8,171 bases of DNA from an uncultured Clostridia bacterium (GCA_947304065.1 CAMZAI010000124.1:1-8171), one strand, 5' to 3'. Shown: positions 1-6,275, counted from the stretch's first letter. The notes: generated by a model from the letters alone, not told the origin. Made by a program: numbers and translations.

Positions 1-988
1 ACTGGTCAACATCAAGATACAGGAATACTTCTGCACCGAGAAGCTCGTATACACGTACGGTAACGTCTACAACGCTCTCAGGAGACTGGCTGATGAACAT
101 TTCCTCATCCTTAACATCCTCGGGACGGATACCAAGAACAACGGTCTTTCCCTCGTAACCTGCATCGATGAGTCTCTTAGCCTTAAGCTCGGGAACTGTG
201 ATGGTGGTCGAACCGAATGTAAGGGTAACCTTGTCGCCTTCGCGTCCTACAACGCTGTCGATGAAGTTCATCTGAGGAGATCCCATGAAACCTGCAACGA
301 AGAGGTTGTTGGGCTGATCGTAAAGGTTCTGAGGTGTATCAACCTGCTGAACAACGCCGTCCTTCATAACAACGATACGGGTACCGAGTGTCATAGCCTC
401 GGTCTGGTCATGTGTTACGTAGATGATGGTTGTCTCAAGTCTCTGATGAAGCTTGGAGATCTCAATACGCATCTGAACACGGAGCTTAGCGTCCAGGTTC
501 GACAGAGGCTCGTCCATAAGGAATACCTTAGGGTTACGAACGATTGCACGACCCATGGCAACACGCTGTCTCTGTCCGCCGGAAAGAGCCTTCGGCTTAC
601 GATCGAGAAGGTGCTCGATGTCGAGGATCTTAGCTGCCTCGTGAACGAGCTTATCAATTTCTGCCTTAGGGGTCTTACGAAGCTTAAGGCCGAATGCCAT
701 ATTGTCATAAACAGACATATGAGGATACAGAGCGTAGTTCTGGAATACCATCGCGATATCGCGATCCTTGGGCTCAACGTCGTTCATGAGCTTGTCGCCG
801 ATCCAGAGTTCGCCGGAAGAAATCTCCTCAAGGCCTGCGATCATACGAAGTGTGGTCGACTTTCCGCATCCTGAAGGTCCAACGAAAATGATGAATTCCT
901 TGTCTGCGATCTCAAGGTTGAAGTCCTTAACCGCAACAAAGCCGTTGGGATAAACCTTGGTAATGTTCTTTAAAGATAAACTTGCCAT
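1..988 (-). CDS. Sugar ABC transporter ATP-binding protein, MalK/MsmK/UgpC type (3' end cut by window)
   Basis: This is the cytoplasmic ATPase that powers carbohydrate ABC importers of the CUT1 class. It starts at ATG 988 behind a strong AGGAGGAG site; 329 codons are present and the C-terminus lies beyond base 1 (the family is usually about 360-370 residues). Visible motifs are Walker A GPSGCGKST (37-45), the Q-loop in VFQN (Q83), the signature LSGGQ (135-139), Walker B VFLMDEP (155-161), a D-loop SNLD and switch His193 in VTHDQ. After about residue 235 the sequence continues into the regulatory OB-fold/TOBE region, with the typical GIRPEDV stretch at 286-292. No permease or binding-protein gene for it is visible in the window, which fits the stand-alone multitask ATPases (MsmK-like) that serve several sugar transporters; that role is inference. 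Codon use is strongly biased (Arg mostly CGT, Val mostly GTT, many CCT), unlike its neighbours, suggesting high expression. The class is very secure; the exact symbol (msmK, ugpC or malK) is not. Confidence 0.95.
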   Translation of the reverse strand, partial: MASLSLKNITKVYPNGFVAVKDFNLEIADKEFIIFVGPSGCGKSTTLRMIAGLEEISSGELWIGDKLMNDVEPKDRDIAMVFQNYALYPHMSVYDNMAFGLKLRKTPKAEIDKLVHEAAKILDIEHLLDRKPKALSGGQRQRVAMGRAIVRNPKVFLMDEPLSNLDAKLRVQMRIEISKLHQRLETTIIYVTHDQTEAMTLGTRIVVMKDGVVQQVDTPQNLYDQPNNLFVAGFMGSPQMNFIDSVVGREGDKVTLTFGSTTITVPELKAKRLIDAGYEGKTVVLGIRPEDVKDEEMFISQSPESVVDVTVRVYELLGAEVFLYLDVDQ

Positions 989-1238
989 TTTTCTCCTCCT
1001 AAAGAAATAACAATCCTGCTTTTTACAGCAGCGGTCCTTCACGGAAACCCGCCGTTACAATACTACATTGAAAAACCGCCGATTGCCATATCTGAAATAA
1101 ACAAAATGCATTATCTTATTTTGTGAATATTAGATAATCGGATCCCAAGCCGGCGCAAACGTAATGAATAATCACAAAAAGTGGTATGTTCAATTTGTGC
1201 AGAATGTATAAAGAACGGTGCAAACCTCGAAATTTTCG
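989..1238 (-). promoter_or_regulatory. AT-rich leader and likely promoter region of the sugar ATPase gene
   Basis: This is a 250-base non-coding spacer between the YitT gene stop and the sugar ATPase start, and the only stretch that can hold the ATPase promoter. Read leftwards it contains several AT-rich boxes, such as TCTAAT and GATAAT, but none has a convincing -35 partner, so I do not place an exact promoter. Two overlapping 7-base inverted repeats occur: ACAAAAT (1101-1107) with ATTTTGT (1118-1124), and ATTATCT (1110-1116) with AGATAAT (1132-1138). A third pair is CACAAA (1173-1178) with TTTGTG (1194-1199). These could be operator half-sites, or chance in AT-rich DNA. I see no clear terminator hairpin for the YitT operon here. 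Confidence 0.5.
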
Positions 1239-2144
1239 TCAATTTTTCCGTCTTTTCAGCTCGCCGTAGCCCTCGCCCCATACCTCGCGCACATCACTTA
1301 TCGTGACAAATGCGGTCGGATCGTGCTTGTATACTATGTCGAGGACGCGCACCATTTCCTTACGTGAAACTACACAATAAAGAACTTTTTTGTCGAGATG
1401 AGAGAACATTCCCTCGCCGTTCAGCCCCGTAACGCCCCTGTCAAGTTCCACGAGTATCTCCTCCGCGATATCGTCGGCGAGGTCGGAAATGATGTAAGCG
1501 CACTTGGCAAATTTGAGACCGTCAAGGAGATTGTCCGAAACCTTGCTCGTGATATATACGGCGATCGTCGCATAGAGAGCCGCCTTGATGCCGAATACCA
1601 CCGCGCCCGTAAGGACGATAAGGCCGTCCAGCACGAAAATGATCTGGGGCACTGTCAGATGAGGATTCTTATGCCTGATCAGCATTCCGAGCATATCGGT
1701 GCCGCCCGTGGTCGCCATCGTGAGCAGCACGAGGCCGATGCCAGCGCCCGAGAGCAGTCCGCCGAAAATGACCGAAAGGATATAGTCGCCCTCAAACAGC
1801 GAAAAGCTCGGAAGAACCGCAAGGAAGCCCGAAAGAGCGAGCGTCGCGAACAGAGTTTTCGCGATGTACCTGAATCCGAAGACCTTGAGCGAGATCAGGA
1901 ACACGGGGATATTGAACAAAAGGTTCGTGATCCATATCGCGATACCTTCTCCGCCGAGGTCGATCCTGCCCGCAGTGAAATGCTTGATAATGATACCGAG
2001 ACCGGTCACGCCTCCCGTAACCAGCTCCATCGGCTCGTAGATAAAATTAATCGCAACGCCCATAAGGAACGTTCCCGTAAGTATCAGGAGATAATCCCTT
2101 AACGTACTCCTTTTTGAAAAAAACGCACTGATTCCCCTACTCAA
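1239..2144 (-). CDS. YitT family membrane protein (DUF161 plus DUF2179)
   Basis: This predicted integral membrane protein of 301 residues belongs to the widespread Firmicutes YitT family, whose biochemical role is unknown. The N-terminal two thirds hold about five or six hydrophobic segments (roughly 17-36, 68-86, 97-113, 121-142, 166-185 and possibly 187-199). Family motifs include GGVTG (44-48) and TGGTD (146-150). The C-terminal DUF2179 domain (about 216-293) is cytoplasmic-looking and contains the hallmark strings RGVTGLNGEGM, CVVSRKE and ISDVREVWGEG. The start is TTG at 2144, preceded by AAGGCGG with eight bases between; there is no suitable ATG before Met29, which already lies inside the first membrane segment, so the TTG is preferred. 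It overlaps the end of the preceding gene by 8 bases, implying translational coupling, and is the last gene of the SDR operon. Family assignment is secure; function is not. Confidence 0.93.
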   Translation of the reverse strand: MSRGISAFFSKRSTLRDYLLILTGTFLMGVAINFIYEPMELVTGGVTGLGIIIKHFTAGRIDLGGEGIAIWITNLLFNIPVFLISLKVFGFRYIAKTLFATLALSGFLAVLPSFSLFEGDYILSVIFGGLLSGAGIGLVLLTMATTGGTDMLGMLIRHKNPHLTVPQIIFVLDGLIVLTGAVVFGIKAALYATIAVYITSKVSDNLLDGLKFAKCAYIISDLADDIAEEILVELDRGVTGLNGEGMFSHLDKKVLYCVVSRKEMVRVLDIVYKHDPTAFVTISDVREVWGEGYGELKRRKN

Positions 2145-2577
2145 TTCTGTATCCGCCTTTTACATAGATTGTCATATTTCCCGAGGCTTTAACCCCGCTG
2201 TTTCCGCCTATACCGAGGAAATGCACATACATTACGACGCTGGTCCCCGCAGGGAACATCTGCGCGTCGGTAATGCTGAGCATCCCGCTCGTGCCGAGAA
2301 CCGTTCCGTTGCCGGAATAAACGATCATTTCGCTGCCGTCGGTAAGCAGCAGGCTCTGCCCCTTGGCAAGGCTCACCCGCGAAAAGCCCGCGTCGGACGA
2401 AGCTGCGCCGCTTGAATCCCCAAGGCCCTCGAGCCTCGAATTCAGGTAGCTGAGCGTCACGAGCGGATCTCCCTGGCTTCCGGGGGAAGCCGAACCCGCG
2501 CCGAACACAGATCCCGCCTTAAACGCGGCAAGCAGCGCCGCGGCCGCAATGACAGCGATCAATATCTTTTTTCCCAT
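2137..2577 (-). CDS. Small membrane-anchored or secreted protein of unknown function with a DPLVT-SY motif
   Basis: This 146-residue protein starts at ATG 2577 after a clear AGGAG site. Residues 5-20 form a hydrophobic segment after a Lys-containing start, so it is either exported or held by an N-terminal anchor. A Gly/Ser-rich stretch follows, then GDPLVTLSYLN at 36-46. From memory, a similar '(S)DPLVT-SY' segment near the N-terminus followed by a small beta-rich domain ending in a 'VKGGY-I' strand occurs in many uncharacterised clostridial exported proteins; the C-terminal IYVKGGYRIE matches that pattern. The middle (about 66-137) alternates hydrophobic residues with Gly and looks like a compact beta domain. 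It lies between the LCP-like gene and the YitT gene and overlaps the latter by 8 bases, so it is co-expressed with them. No enzymatic motif is visible. The gene is real with good confidence; its function is unknown. Confidence 0.85.
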   Translation of the reverse strand: MGKKILIAVIAAAALLAAFKAGSVFGAGSASPGSQGDPLVTLSYLNSRLEGLGDSSGAASSDAGFSRVSLAKGQSLLLTDGSEMIVYSGNGTVLGTSGMLSITDAQMFPAGTSVVMYVHFLGIGGNSGVKASGNMTIYVKGGYRIE

Positions 2578-2593
2578 ATTTTCTCCTGTTTGG

Positions 2594-2612
2594 GATCGGT
2601 TTTCAACCGATC
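2594..2612 (-). other. Intercistronic hairpin in the SDR operon
   Basis: GATCGGTT (2594-2601) and AACCGATC (2605-2612) form a perfect 8-base-pair stem with a 3-base loop. It sits three bases after the stop codon of the LCP-like gene and just upstream of the ribosome binding site of the small anchored protein. No T-tract follows it in the leftward direction, so it is unlikely to be an efficient terminator. It could block 3' exonucleases, mark a processing site or tune expression of the downstream pair. Confidence 0.6.
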
Positions 2613-2615
2613 ATG

Positions 2616-3434
2616 TCAATACAGTATCCTGTACAATATCGCGCCTGTGCCCGCCGTATCGAGCGAAGTGCTCTCGTTCTTTACGTTCACGGGCGCCGCC
2701 TCGAATGTGACATCCGCCTTTGTGAGAGCGTCGTAGACCTCCAGGTATCTGAGCCTGTCCGCCACGCTCCAGTTGGTCACTGCGTCTTTAAAAGCCGCTT
2801 CGATAGCGCCTTTTGCGCTTCCTTCCGTCCCGTAGGCTTTGCCTTTAAGTTCATCCGCACCAAGCCTGAAGCCGGCTTCCGCCGCGTCCCCGCTCCCCCT
2901 GTAATACATGAATTCGTCGAAGACCGTGTCCTCGACCGCAGTGTAATACAGGATGTTGAAATTAATAAGCTCGCTGATTATGCGCCTTCCGGCGTCATAA
3001 GCCTTATCGTTGTGATAATACCTGTACAGCTCGGAAAATGTGACCGTCTGCGGCAGCTCGGTATTGTCGGGCGTCAGCTCGCCGTAGAGCTTCGCCGACA
3101 TCGTGCAGCTCACATCGGTGTCGATCCCGATGAGATACAGCTTCCCGGGTATGCAGCCGAGTATCTCTATAAGTATCTTCTCGATCCTGCCCGTCTCCGA
3201 ATTCGTTACAAAGAGCAGATCGACCGGCGTCATGTTGAGCGCCGTGTAGGAAACTCCCGTGGGCTGCGTGCCTGTATCGTCCGTTCCCTGAACGGTCGCC
3301 CCTGACGGATCGTCCGGTGCGGGACCGTTTTTATATTTTTCCGCGAAGTAATAGCCTCCCGCGACCGCCGCGAGTATCAGCAGCGCAGCGATCAGAACGA
3401 AAAGTCCGCCTCCGCCTTTTTTCTTTACCGCCAA
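2616..3434 (-). CDS. Membrane-anchored protein resembling a degenerate LytR-CpsA-Psr (LCP) domain protein
   Basis: This 272-residue protein has a Lys-rich start, one transmembrane anchor (about 11-30) and a low-complexity Gly/Asp/Thr/Pro linker (about 36-60), so its bulk lies outside the cell. Residues 70-250 follow the order of segments of LCP proteins, which transfer wall polymers to peptidoglycan: a strand like 'VDLLFVTNSETGRIEKI' (71-87), a central strand 'LYLIGIDTDVSC' (99-110) where LCP enzymes carry an Arg-Asp pair, a 'TFSELYRYY...AGRRIISELINFNILYYTAVE' segment (132-168), and 'NWSVADRLRYLEVYDAL' (221-237) like the LCP C-terminal helix. The conserved Arg of the catalytic core is not visible, so any LCP-like member may be inactive or have another role. 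This resemblance is by eye and tentative. The start is TTG at 3434 with AAAGGAG seven bases upstream, 18 bases after the SDR gene. The gene is secure; the fold assignment is weak. Confidence 0.8.
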   Translation of the reverse strand: MAVKKKGGGGLFVLIAALLILAAVAGGYYFAEKYKNGPAPDDPSGATVQGTDDTGTQPTGVSYTALNMTPVDLLFVTNSETGRIEKILIEILGCIPGKLYLIGIDTDVSCTMSAKLYGELTPDNTELPQTVTFSELYRYYHNDKAYDAGRRIISELINFNILYYTAVEDTVFDEFMYYRGSGDAAEAGFRLGADELKGKAYGTEGSAKGAIEAAFKDAVTNWSVADRLRYLEVYDALTKADVTFEAAPVNVKNESTSLDTAGTGAILYRILY

Positions 3435-3452
3435 GATCCAGCTCCTTTTACA

Positions 3453-4238
3453 TTACATCCATCCGCCGTCAAGCGTAACGATCTGTCCGGTCAGATAATC
3501 CGACTGCTCCGCGATCGCCCTGACGAGTTTCGCGACCTCTTCGGGCTCCGCAAAACGTCCGGCGGGTATCTCCTCGCACAGCGCGTTCCTTTCGGCCTCC
3601 GAAAAAATCCTGTTCATATCGGTGTCGATGCATCCGCAGGCAATGGCGTTCACGGAAATATGCGAAGGAGCCAGTTCCCTCGCCAGCGCCTTTGTGTAGG
3701 CGTTCACTCCGCCCTTCGTCGCCGAATACGCCACCTCGCAGGACGCACCCACGCTTCCCCATACCGAGGAAATATTGATGATCCTTCCGCCTCCCGCAAC
3801 AAGCATGCCCGGGATCGCCTCCCTGCAGCAGAAATGCACCGAAGACAGATTCGTGGCGACTATCCTGTCCCACTGTTCGTCGGTCATATCCTGAAGCAGG
3901 CCCACATACGAAATGCCCGCGTTGTTGATCAGGATATCGATCCTTGCGGGACCGTTCACATCGCTCTTTAAGGCACCCTCAAAGCTCTGGGTATGCCTTT
4001 TTATCTCCTCGAACATCGCATGCACGAATTTCGGATCGCCCACATCACCCTTTAGGGCCACGATGCAGCCCGTGCCCGATCTTTGGCGCCTGATCGAGGT
4101 CAGTTCATCAACGCACTCCGTCAGTTTTTCGCCGCCGTGCAGCGAATTGACAAAGAGATTGCAGTCGGTCTGCGCAAATTCCTTCGCGATCGCGCGTCCT
4201 ATACCGCGGGATGCGCCCGTGATCAGTATATTCTTCAT
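3453..4238 (-). CDS. Short-chain dehydrogenase/reductase, FabG-like (3-oxoacyl-ACP reductase family)
   Basis: This 261-residue cytoplasmic NAD(P)H-dependent oxidoreductase of the classical SDR family is closest in motif pattern to FabG. The Rossmann motif TGASRGIG is at 7-14, NNAG at 105-108, catalytic Asn130, Ser158, Tyr171 and Lys175 (in YSATK), and the C-terminal GQIVTLDGGW at 251-260 is typical of FabG-type enzymes. ATG 4238 is chosen because GGAAGGAG lies eight bases upstream and the glycine motif follows at once; the open frame extends to 4508, but that part covers the promoter region and the opposing methyltransferase gene. The protein carries extra residues compared with typical FabG, around 48-58 and 80-98 (before the NNAG strand). 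It is first in a leftward operon with three envelope-type genes and has no fatty-acid synthesis genes nearby, so the substrate may not be acyl-ACP. Family is secure; substrate is unknown. Confidence 0.93.
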   Translation of the reverse strand: MKNILITGASRGIGRAIAKEFAQTDCNLFVNSLHGGEKLTECVDELTSIRRQRSGTGCIVALKGDVGDPKFVHAMFEEIKRHTQSFEGALKSDVNGPARIDILINNAGISYVGLLQDMTDEQWDRIVATNLSSVHFCCREAIPGMLVAGGGRIINISSVWGSVGASCEVAYSATKGGVNAYTKALARELAPSHISVNAIACGCIDTDMNRIFSEAERNALCEEIPAGRFAEPEEVAKLVRAIAEQSDYLTGQIVTLDGGWM

Positions 4239-4281
4239 GTGCAATTCTCCTTCCGTGCCCGTTTTTCTGTTTACAGCTGAT

Positions 4282-4310
4282 ACTATATCACCCGCCCGCT
4301 CATTTCGCAA
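4282..4310 (-). promoter_or_regulatory. Predicted sigma-A promoter of the SDR operon
   Basis: Read on the minus strand, TTGCGA (4310-4305, four of six matches to TTGACA) and TATAGT (4287-4282, five of six matches to TATAAT) are separated by exactly 17 bases. Transcription would start near 4275, giving a leader of about 37 bases that includes the AAGGAG site of the SDR gene. It is back to back with the methyltransferase promoter, whose -35 box is 27 bases away. Confidence 0.65.
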
Positions 4311-4337
4311 TTCACTGTAGTAAAACGGCAAATCAAA

Positions 4338-4366
4338 TTGACCTGATATGCCCGCTCGATTACAAT
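4338..4366 (+). promoter_or_regulatory. Predicted sigma-A promoter of the methyltransferase gene
   Basis: TTGACC (4338-4343, five of six) and TACAAT (4361-4366, five of six) are spaced by exactly 17 bases, the best promoter match in the window. The expected start is near 4373. A ribosome binding site AAAGGA (4395-4400) lies eight bases before the ATG at 4409. Confidence 0.75.
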
Positions 4367-4373
4367 GGAAAAG

Positions 4374-4385
4374 GTGCTTCGGCAC
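4374..4385 (+). other. C(UUCG)G tetraloop hairpin at the 5' end of the methyltransferase mRNA
   Basis: GTGC (4374-4377), TTCG, GCAC (4382-4385) form a 4-base-pair stem closed by the very stable C(UUCG)G tetraloop. It begins within a base or two of the transcription start predicted from the -10 box, so the mRNA would carry a hairpin at its extreme 5' end, a feature known to protect transcripts from 5'-dependent decay. The short stem means chance occurrence cannot be excluded. Confidence 0.45.
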
Positions 4386-4408
4386 GATCAAACAAAAGGA
4401 CAGACAGA

Positions 4409-5005
4409 ATGAACAAGCAGGATGTAATAGCTTTTTTCGACATGCTCGCCCCGACATGGGACGTCGGCATGGTGCACAATGACAGGATAATAGGGACCAT
4501 TCTGGCAAACGCGAATGTACGCGGGGGCGTATCGGTTCTGGACGTTGCCTGCGGGACAGGCGTGCTGATCCCCGACTATTTTAAGGCCGGTGCGGAACAT
4601 GTGACCGCCATCGACTTTTCTTCAGAGATGATAAAAACAGCCCGCCCGAAGTTTACCGGTGAGATAAACTCGGGCAGGCTCGAACTTGTCTGCGCGGACG
4701 TCGAGGACTATTGTCCCGGCAACCGTTTCGACTGTATACTCGTATATAATGCTTTTCCCCATTTCCCCGACGGAGACCGGCTGATAGCCCATCTTTCGTC
4801 ACTGCTCGTACCCGGCGGGACATTGAGCGTGGCTCACGGCATGAGCCGCGACGCGATCAATGCCCACCACAGCGGGAGCGCAAAGGATATATCCGTCGGC
4901 CTCATGAGTGAGACCGGGCTTGCGGAGATCTTCGCGAAATACCTGAAGGTCACCGCTGTCATCTCAAACGCGGAAATGTATCAGGTGGCGGGTGTCTTTA
5001 CTTGA
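4409..5005 (+). CDS. Class I SAM-dependent methyltransferase
   Basis: This 198-residue cytoplasmic methyltransferase uses S-adenosylmethionine. It shows motif I VLDVACGTG (43-51), an acidic residue after the second strand (Asp69 in AIDFS), the CADVED adenine-side motif (95-100), the fourth-strand FDCILVYNAFPHF (107-119) and LVPGGTL (133-139). The N-terminal 'FFDMLAPTWD' and the 'INAHH' segment (150-154) resemble small UbiE/Methyltransf_11-type enzymes, but the acceptor cannot be read from the sequence. It starts at ATG 4409, eight bases after AAAGGA, and has its own promoter. It is the only plus-strand gene in the window and ends inside the last 8 bases of the importer binding-protein gene, reading in the opposite direction. 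It could modify a ligand connected with that importer, but the separate transcription gives no direct support. Family is secure; substrate is unknown. Confidence 0.92.
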   Translation: MNKQDVIAFFDMLAPTWDVGMVHNDRIIGTILANANVRGGVSVLDVACGTGVLIPDYFKAGAEHVTAIDFSSEMIKTARPKFTGEINSGRLELVCADVEDYCPGNRFDCILVYNAFPHFPDGDRLIAHLSSLLVPGGTLSVAHGMSRDAINAHHSGSAKDISVGLMSETGLAEIFAKYLKVTAVISNAEMYQVAGVFT

Positions 5006-6275
5006 AGAAGGTTGCGGTATCGATCTTGCCGTAGCCTCCGAAGCTTGCGGGCTTAGCGAATATCTCGGCCGCCAGCTCCTTTCCTAAGAACGCCTTCGTG
5101 ATCTCGTTGGTCTTTGCGGTCATGTCGATATCCTCAAAGAGCGCGGGATAAGCGGTCTTGGCCGCGAACCAGGTATTTGCGAGAGCCAGCTCGTAGTTGG
5201 TGTAATATGCGTTGTACGCCATCTCGATGTATACTTCGCCTTCCTGCCATGCTTTGCAGGTATCGAACATTGTGGGATCGTCGGCAAATGCGGGCTTGAT
5301 GTTCTTTACCGCTGCCGAGTCGATGATGATAATATCCATCGCATCGCCGAGAGCGGTGAACTTCTCTGCCTCGATCGCCTGGATGCCGTTCTTTTCAAGA
5401 TCGTTCACAACATTTTTGATGTTGGCCACATTGAAGTTGATATAGTTCTGGGCGGTCATGAGATGATTCGTGGTTCCCCAGTTTCCGAGTCCGCAGATAT
5501 ATACGCCGGGCTTGTCGGCATCTGCTACGGAAGCAACTCTCTTCTCGATTTCTGCTCTCTCTGCCGCAATGTATGCAACCAGAGTCTCAGCCTTTTCCTC
5601 TTCCCCGAAGATCGTTCCGAGCAGTCTCATGGAACCGCCGAACTCATCGGCAAATACGCCTGCGGGGCCTGCCTTTAAGGTAACAACGGGCACTCCGAGC
5701 TGTGCAGCCAGAGCGTCTTCCTTCTCTACATCCTCATACTCCGAGATAACAAGATCGGGCTCACATGCGAGGATCTTCTCAGCCTCCGCAGCCTGTGCGT
5801 TGGGTCCGCCCACACCGCAGGAAGGGAGTGTATTGAACACGTCGCCGAATGCGATCACGTAAGGACGTGCAGCCGCATCGAACATCTTGGGTCTCTCCTC
5901 GAGAGTCGTATTCTCGATATCCTCAACGCCGCAGAGCAGATTAACGTCCGCAATGTAGGTATACATGCGCAGAGCGCCCGCGCCGATGCAGACTACTCTC
6001 TTGTAGCTGCCGGGAGTGATCGTCATCTCGCGTCCGATCATATCGGTGATCGTGATCTCCTTTGCCGGCTCAGGCTCGGGTGTGTCAGTAACGGTTGTAT
6101 CGGTCTTGTCGCCGCCGGCGTCGGGTGCGGGCGTCGTGGTATCGGGTGCCTTGGTGGGTGCCTCGGTTGCCGCCTGTGTGGGCGTTGAAGGATTGGTACC
6201 GTTATCCTTCTTGCTGCATGCACATACCGAAACCAGCATGAGCAGGCAGAGCATCAGTGCAATGATCTTTTTCAT
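4998..6275 (-). CDS. Substrate-binding lipoprotein of an iron/metal-chelate-type ABC importer (Peripla_BP_2)
   Basis: This 425-residue protein captures the ligand outside the membrane and delivers it to the FecCD-type permease encoded two genes upstream. Residues 1-19 form a lipoprotein signal ending in VCA-Cys20, the predicted lipidation site. A disordered linker rich in Thr, Pro, Ala and Asp (21-72) is followed by a class III (FhuD/BtuF-like) binding domain from about residue 73 to the end. Typical elements are 'ITITDMIGREMTI' (74-86), 'KRVVCIGAGALRM' (92-104), 'EKILACEPDLVISEYEDVE' (166-184) and the C-terminal 'NAYYTNYELALANTWF' (355-370). The ligand (ferric siderophore, haem, corrinoid or other chelate) cannot be decided. 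ATG 6275 follows GGAGG by six bases, and its first bases overlap the stop of the ATPase gene (ATGA), indicating coupled translation. Its 3' end overlaps the opposing methyltransferase gene by 8 bases. Family and role are secure. Confidence 0.94.
   Translation of the reverse strand: MKKIIALMLCLLMLVSVCACSKKDNGTNPSTPTQAATEAPTKAPDTTTPAPDAGGDKTDTTVTDTPEPEPAKEITITDMIGREMTITPGSYKRVVCIGAGALRMYTYIADVNLLCGVEDIENTTLEERPKMFDAAARPYVIAFGDVFNTLPSCGVGGPNAQAAEAEKILACEPDLVISEYEDVEKEDALAAQLGVPVVTLKAGPAGVFADEFGGSMRLLGTIFGEEEKAETLVAYIAAERAEIEKRVASVADADKPGVYICGLGNWGTTNHLMTAQNYINFNVANIKNVVNDLEKNGIQAIEAEKFTALGDAMDIIIIDSAAVKNIKPAFADDPTMFDTCKAWQEGEVYIEMAYNAYYTNYELALANTWFAAKTAYPALFEDIDMTAKTNEITKAFLGKELAAEIFAKPASFGGYGKIDTATFFK

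Noticed and set aside
410..874. Plus-strand open frame inside the sugar ATPase gene
   Set aside because: It lies wholly within an ATPase gene whose motifs are all intact on the minus strand.
1154..1167. Catabolite-repression (cre)-like sequence in the sugar ATPase leader
   Set aside because: It keeps the AAACG core but mismatches the consensus at several positions, including the outer bases, so it is not better than chance.
1221..1240. Possible terminator of the YitT operon (CGAAA/TTTCG)
   Set aside because: The two 5-base arms leave only one base for a loop, so no stable stem with a T-tract can form.
1398..2102. Long plus-strand open frame of 234 codons opposite the YitT gene
   Set aside because: It is highly charged, has no recognisable motif, and is a by-product of GC-rich codons in the well-supported YitT gene on the other strand.
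2613..3305. Plus-strand open frame of 230 codons opposite the LCP-like gene
   Set aside because: Composition is rich in Arg, Val and Cys without domain signs; the minus-strand frame has an anchor, linker, ribosome site and operon context.
4239..4508. Upstream extension of the SDR reading frame to 4508 (about 90 extra residues)
   Set aside because: It covers the divergent promoter region and the start of the opposing methyltransferase, and a strong ribosome site with the Rossmann motif directly after ATG 4238 fixes the start.
5470..5862. Plus-strand frames opposite the binding-protein gene
   Set aside because: They are low-complexity Ser/Ala-rich translations antisense to a clear lipoprotein gene and lack ribosome sites.
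6060..6215. Repeat-like region in the binding-protein gene
   Set aside because: The Thr/Pro-rich coding is an ordinary lipoprotein linker; no true tandem DNA repeat is present.
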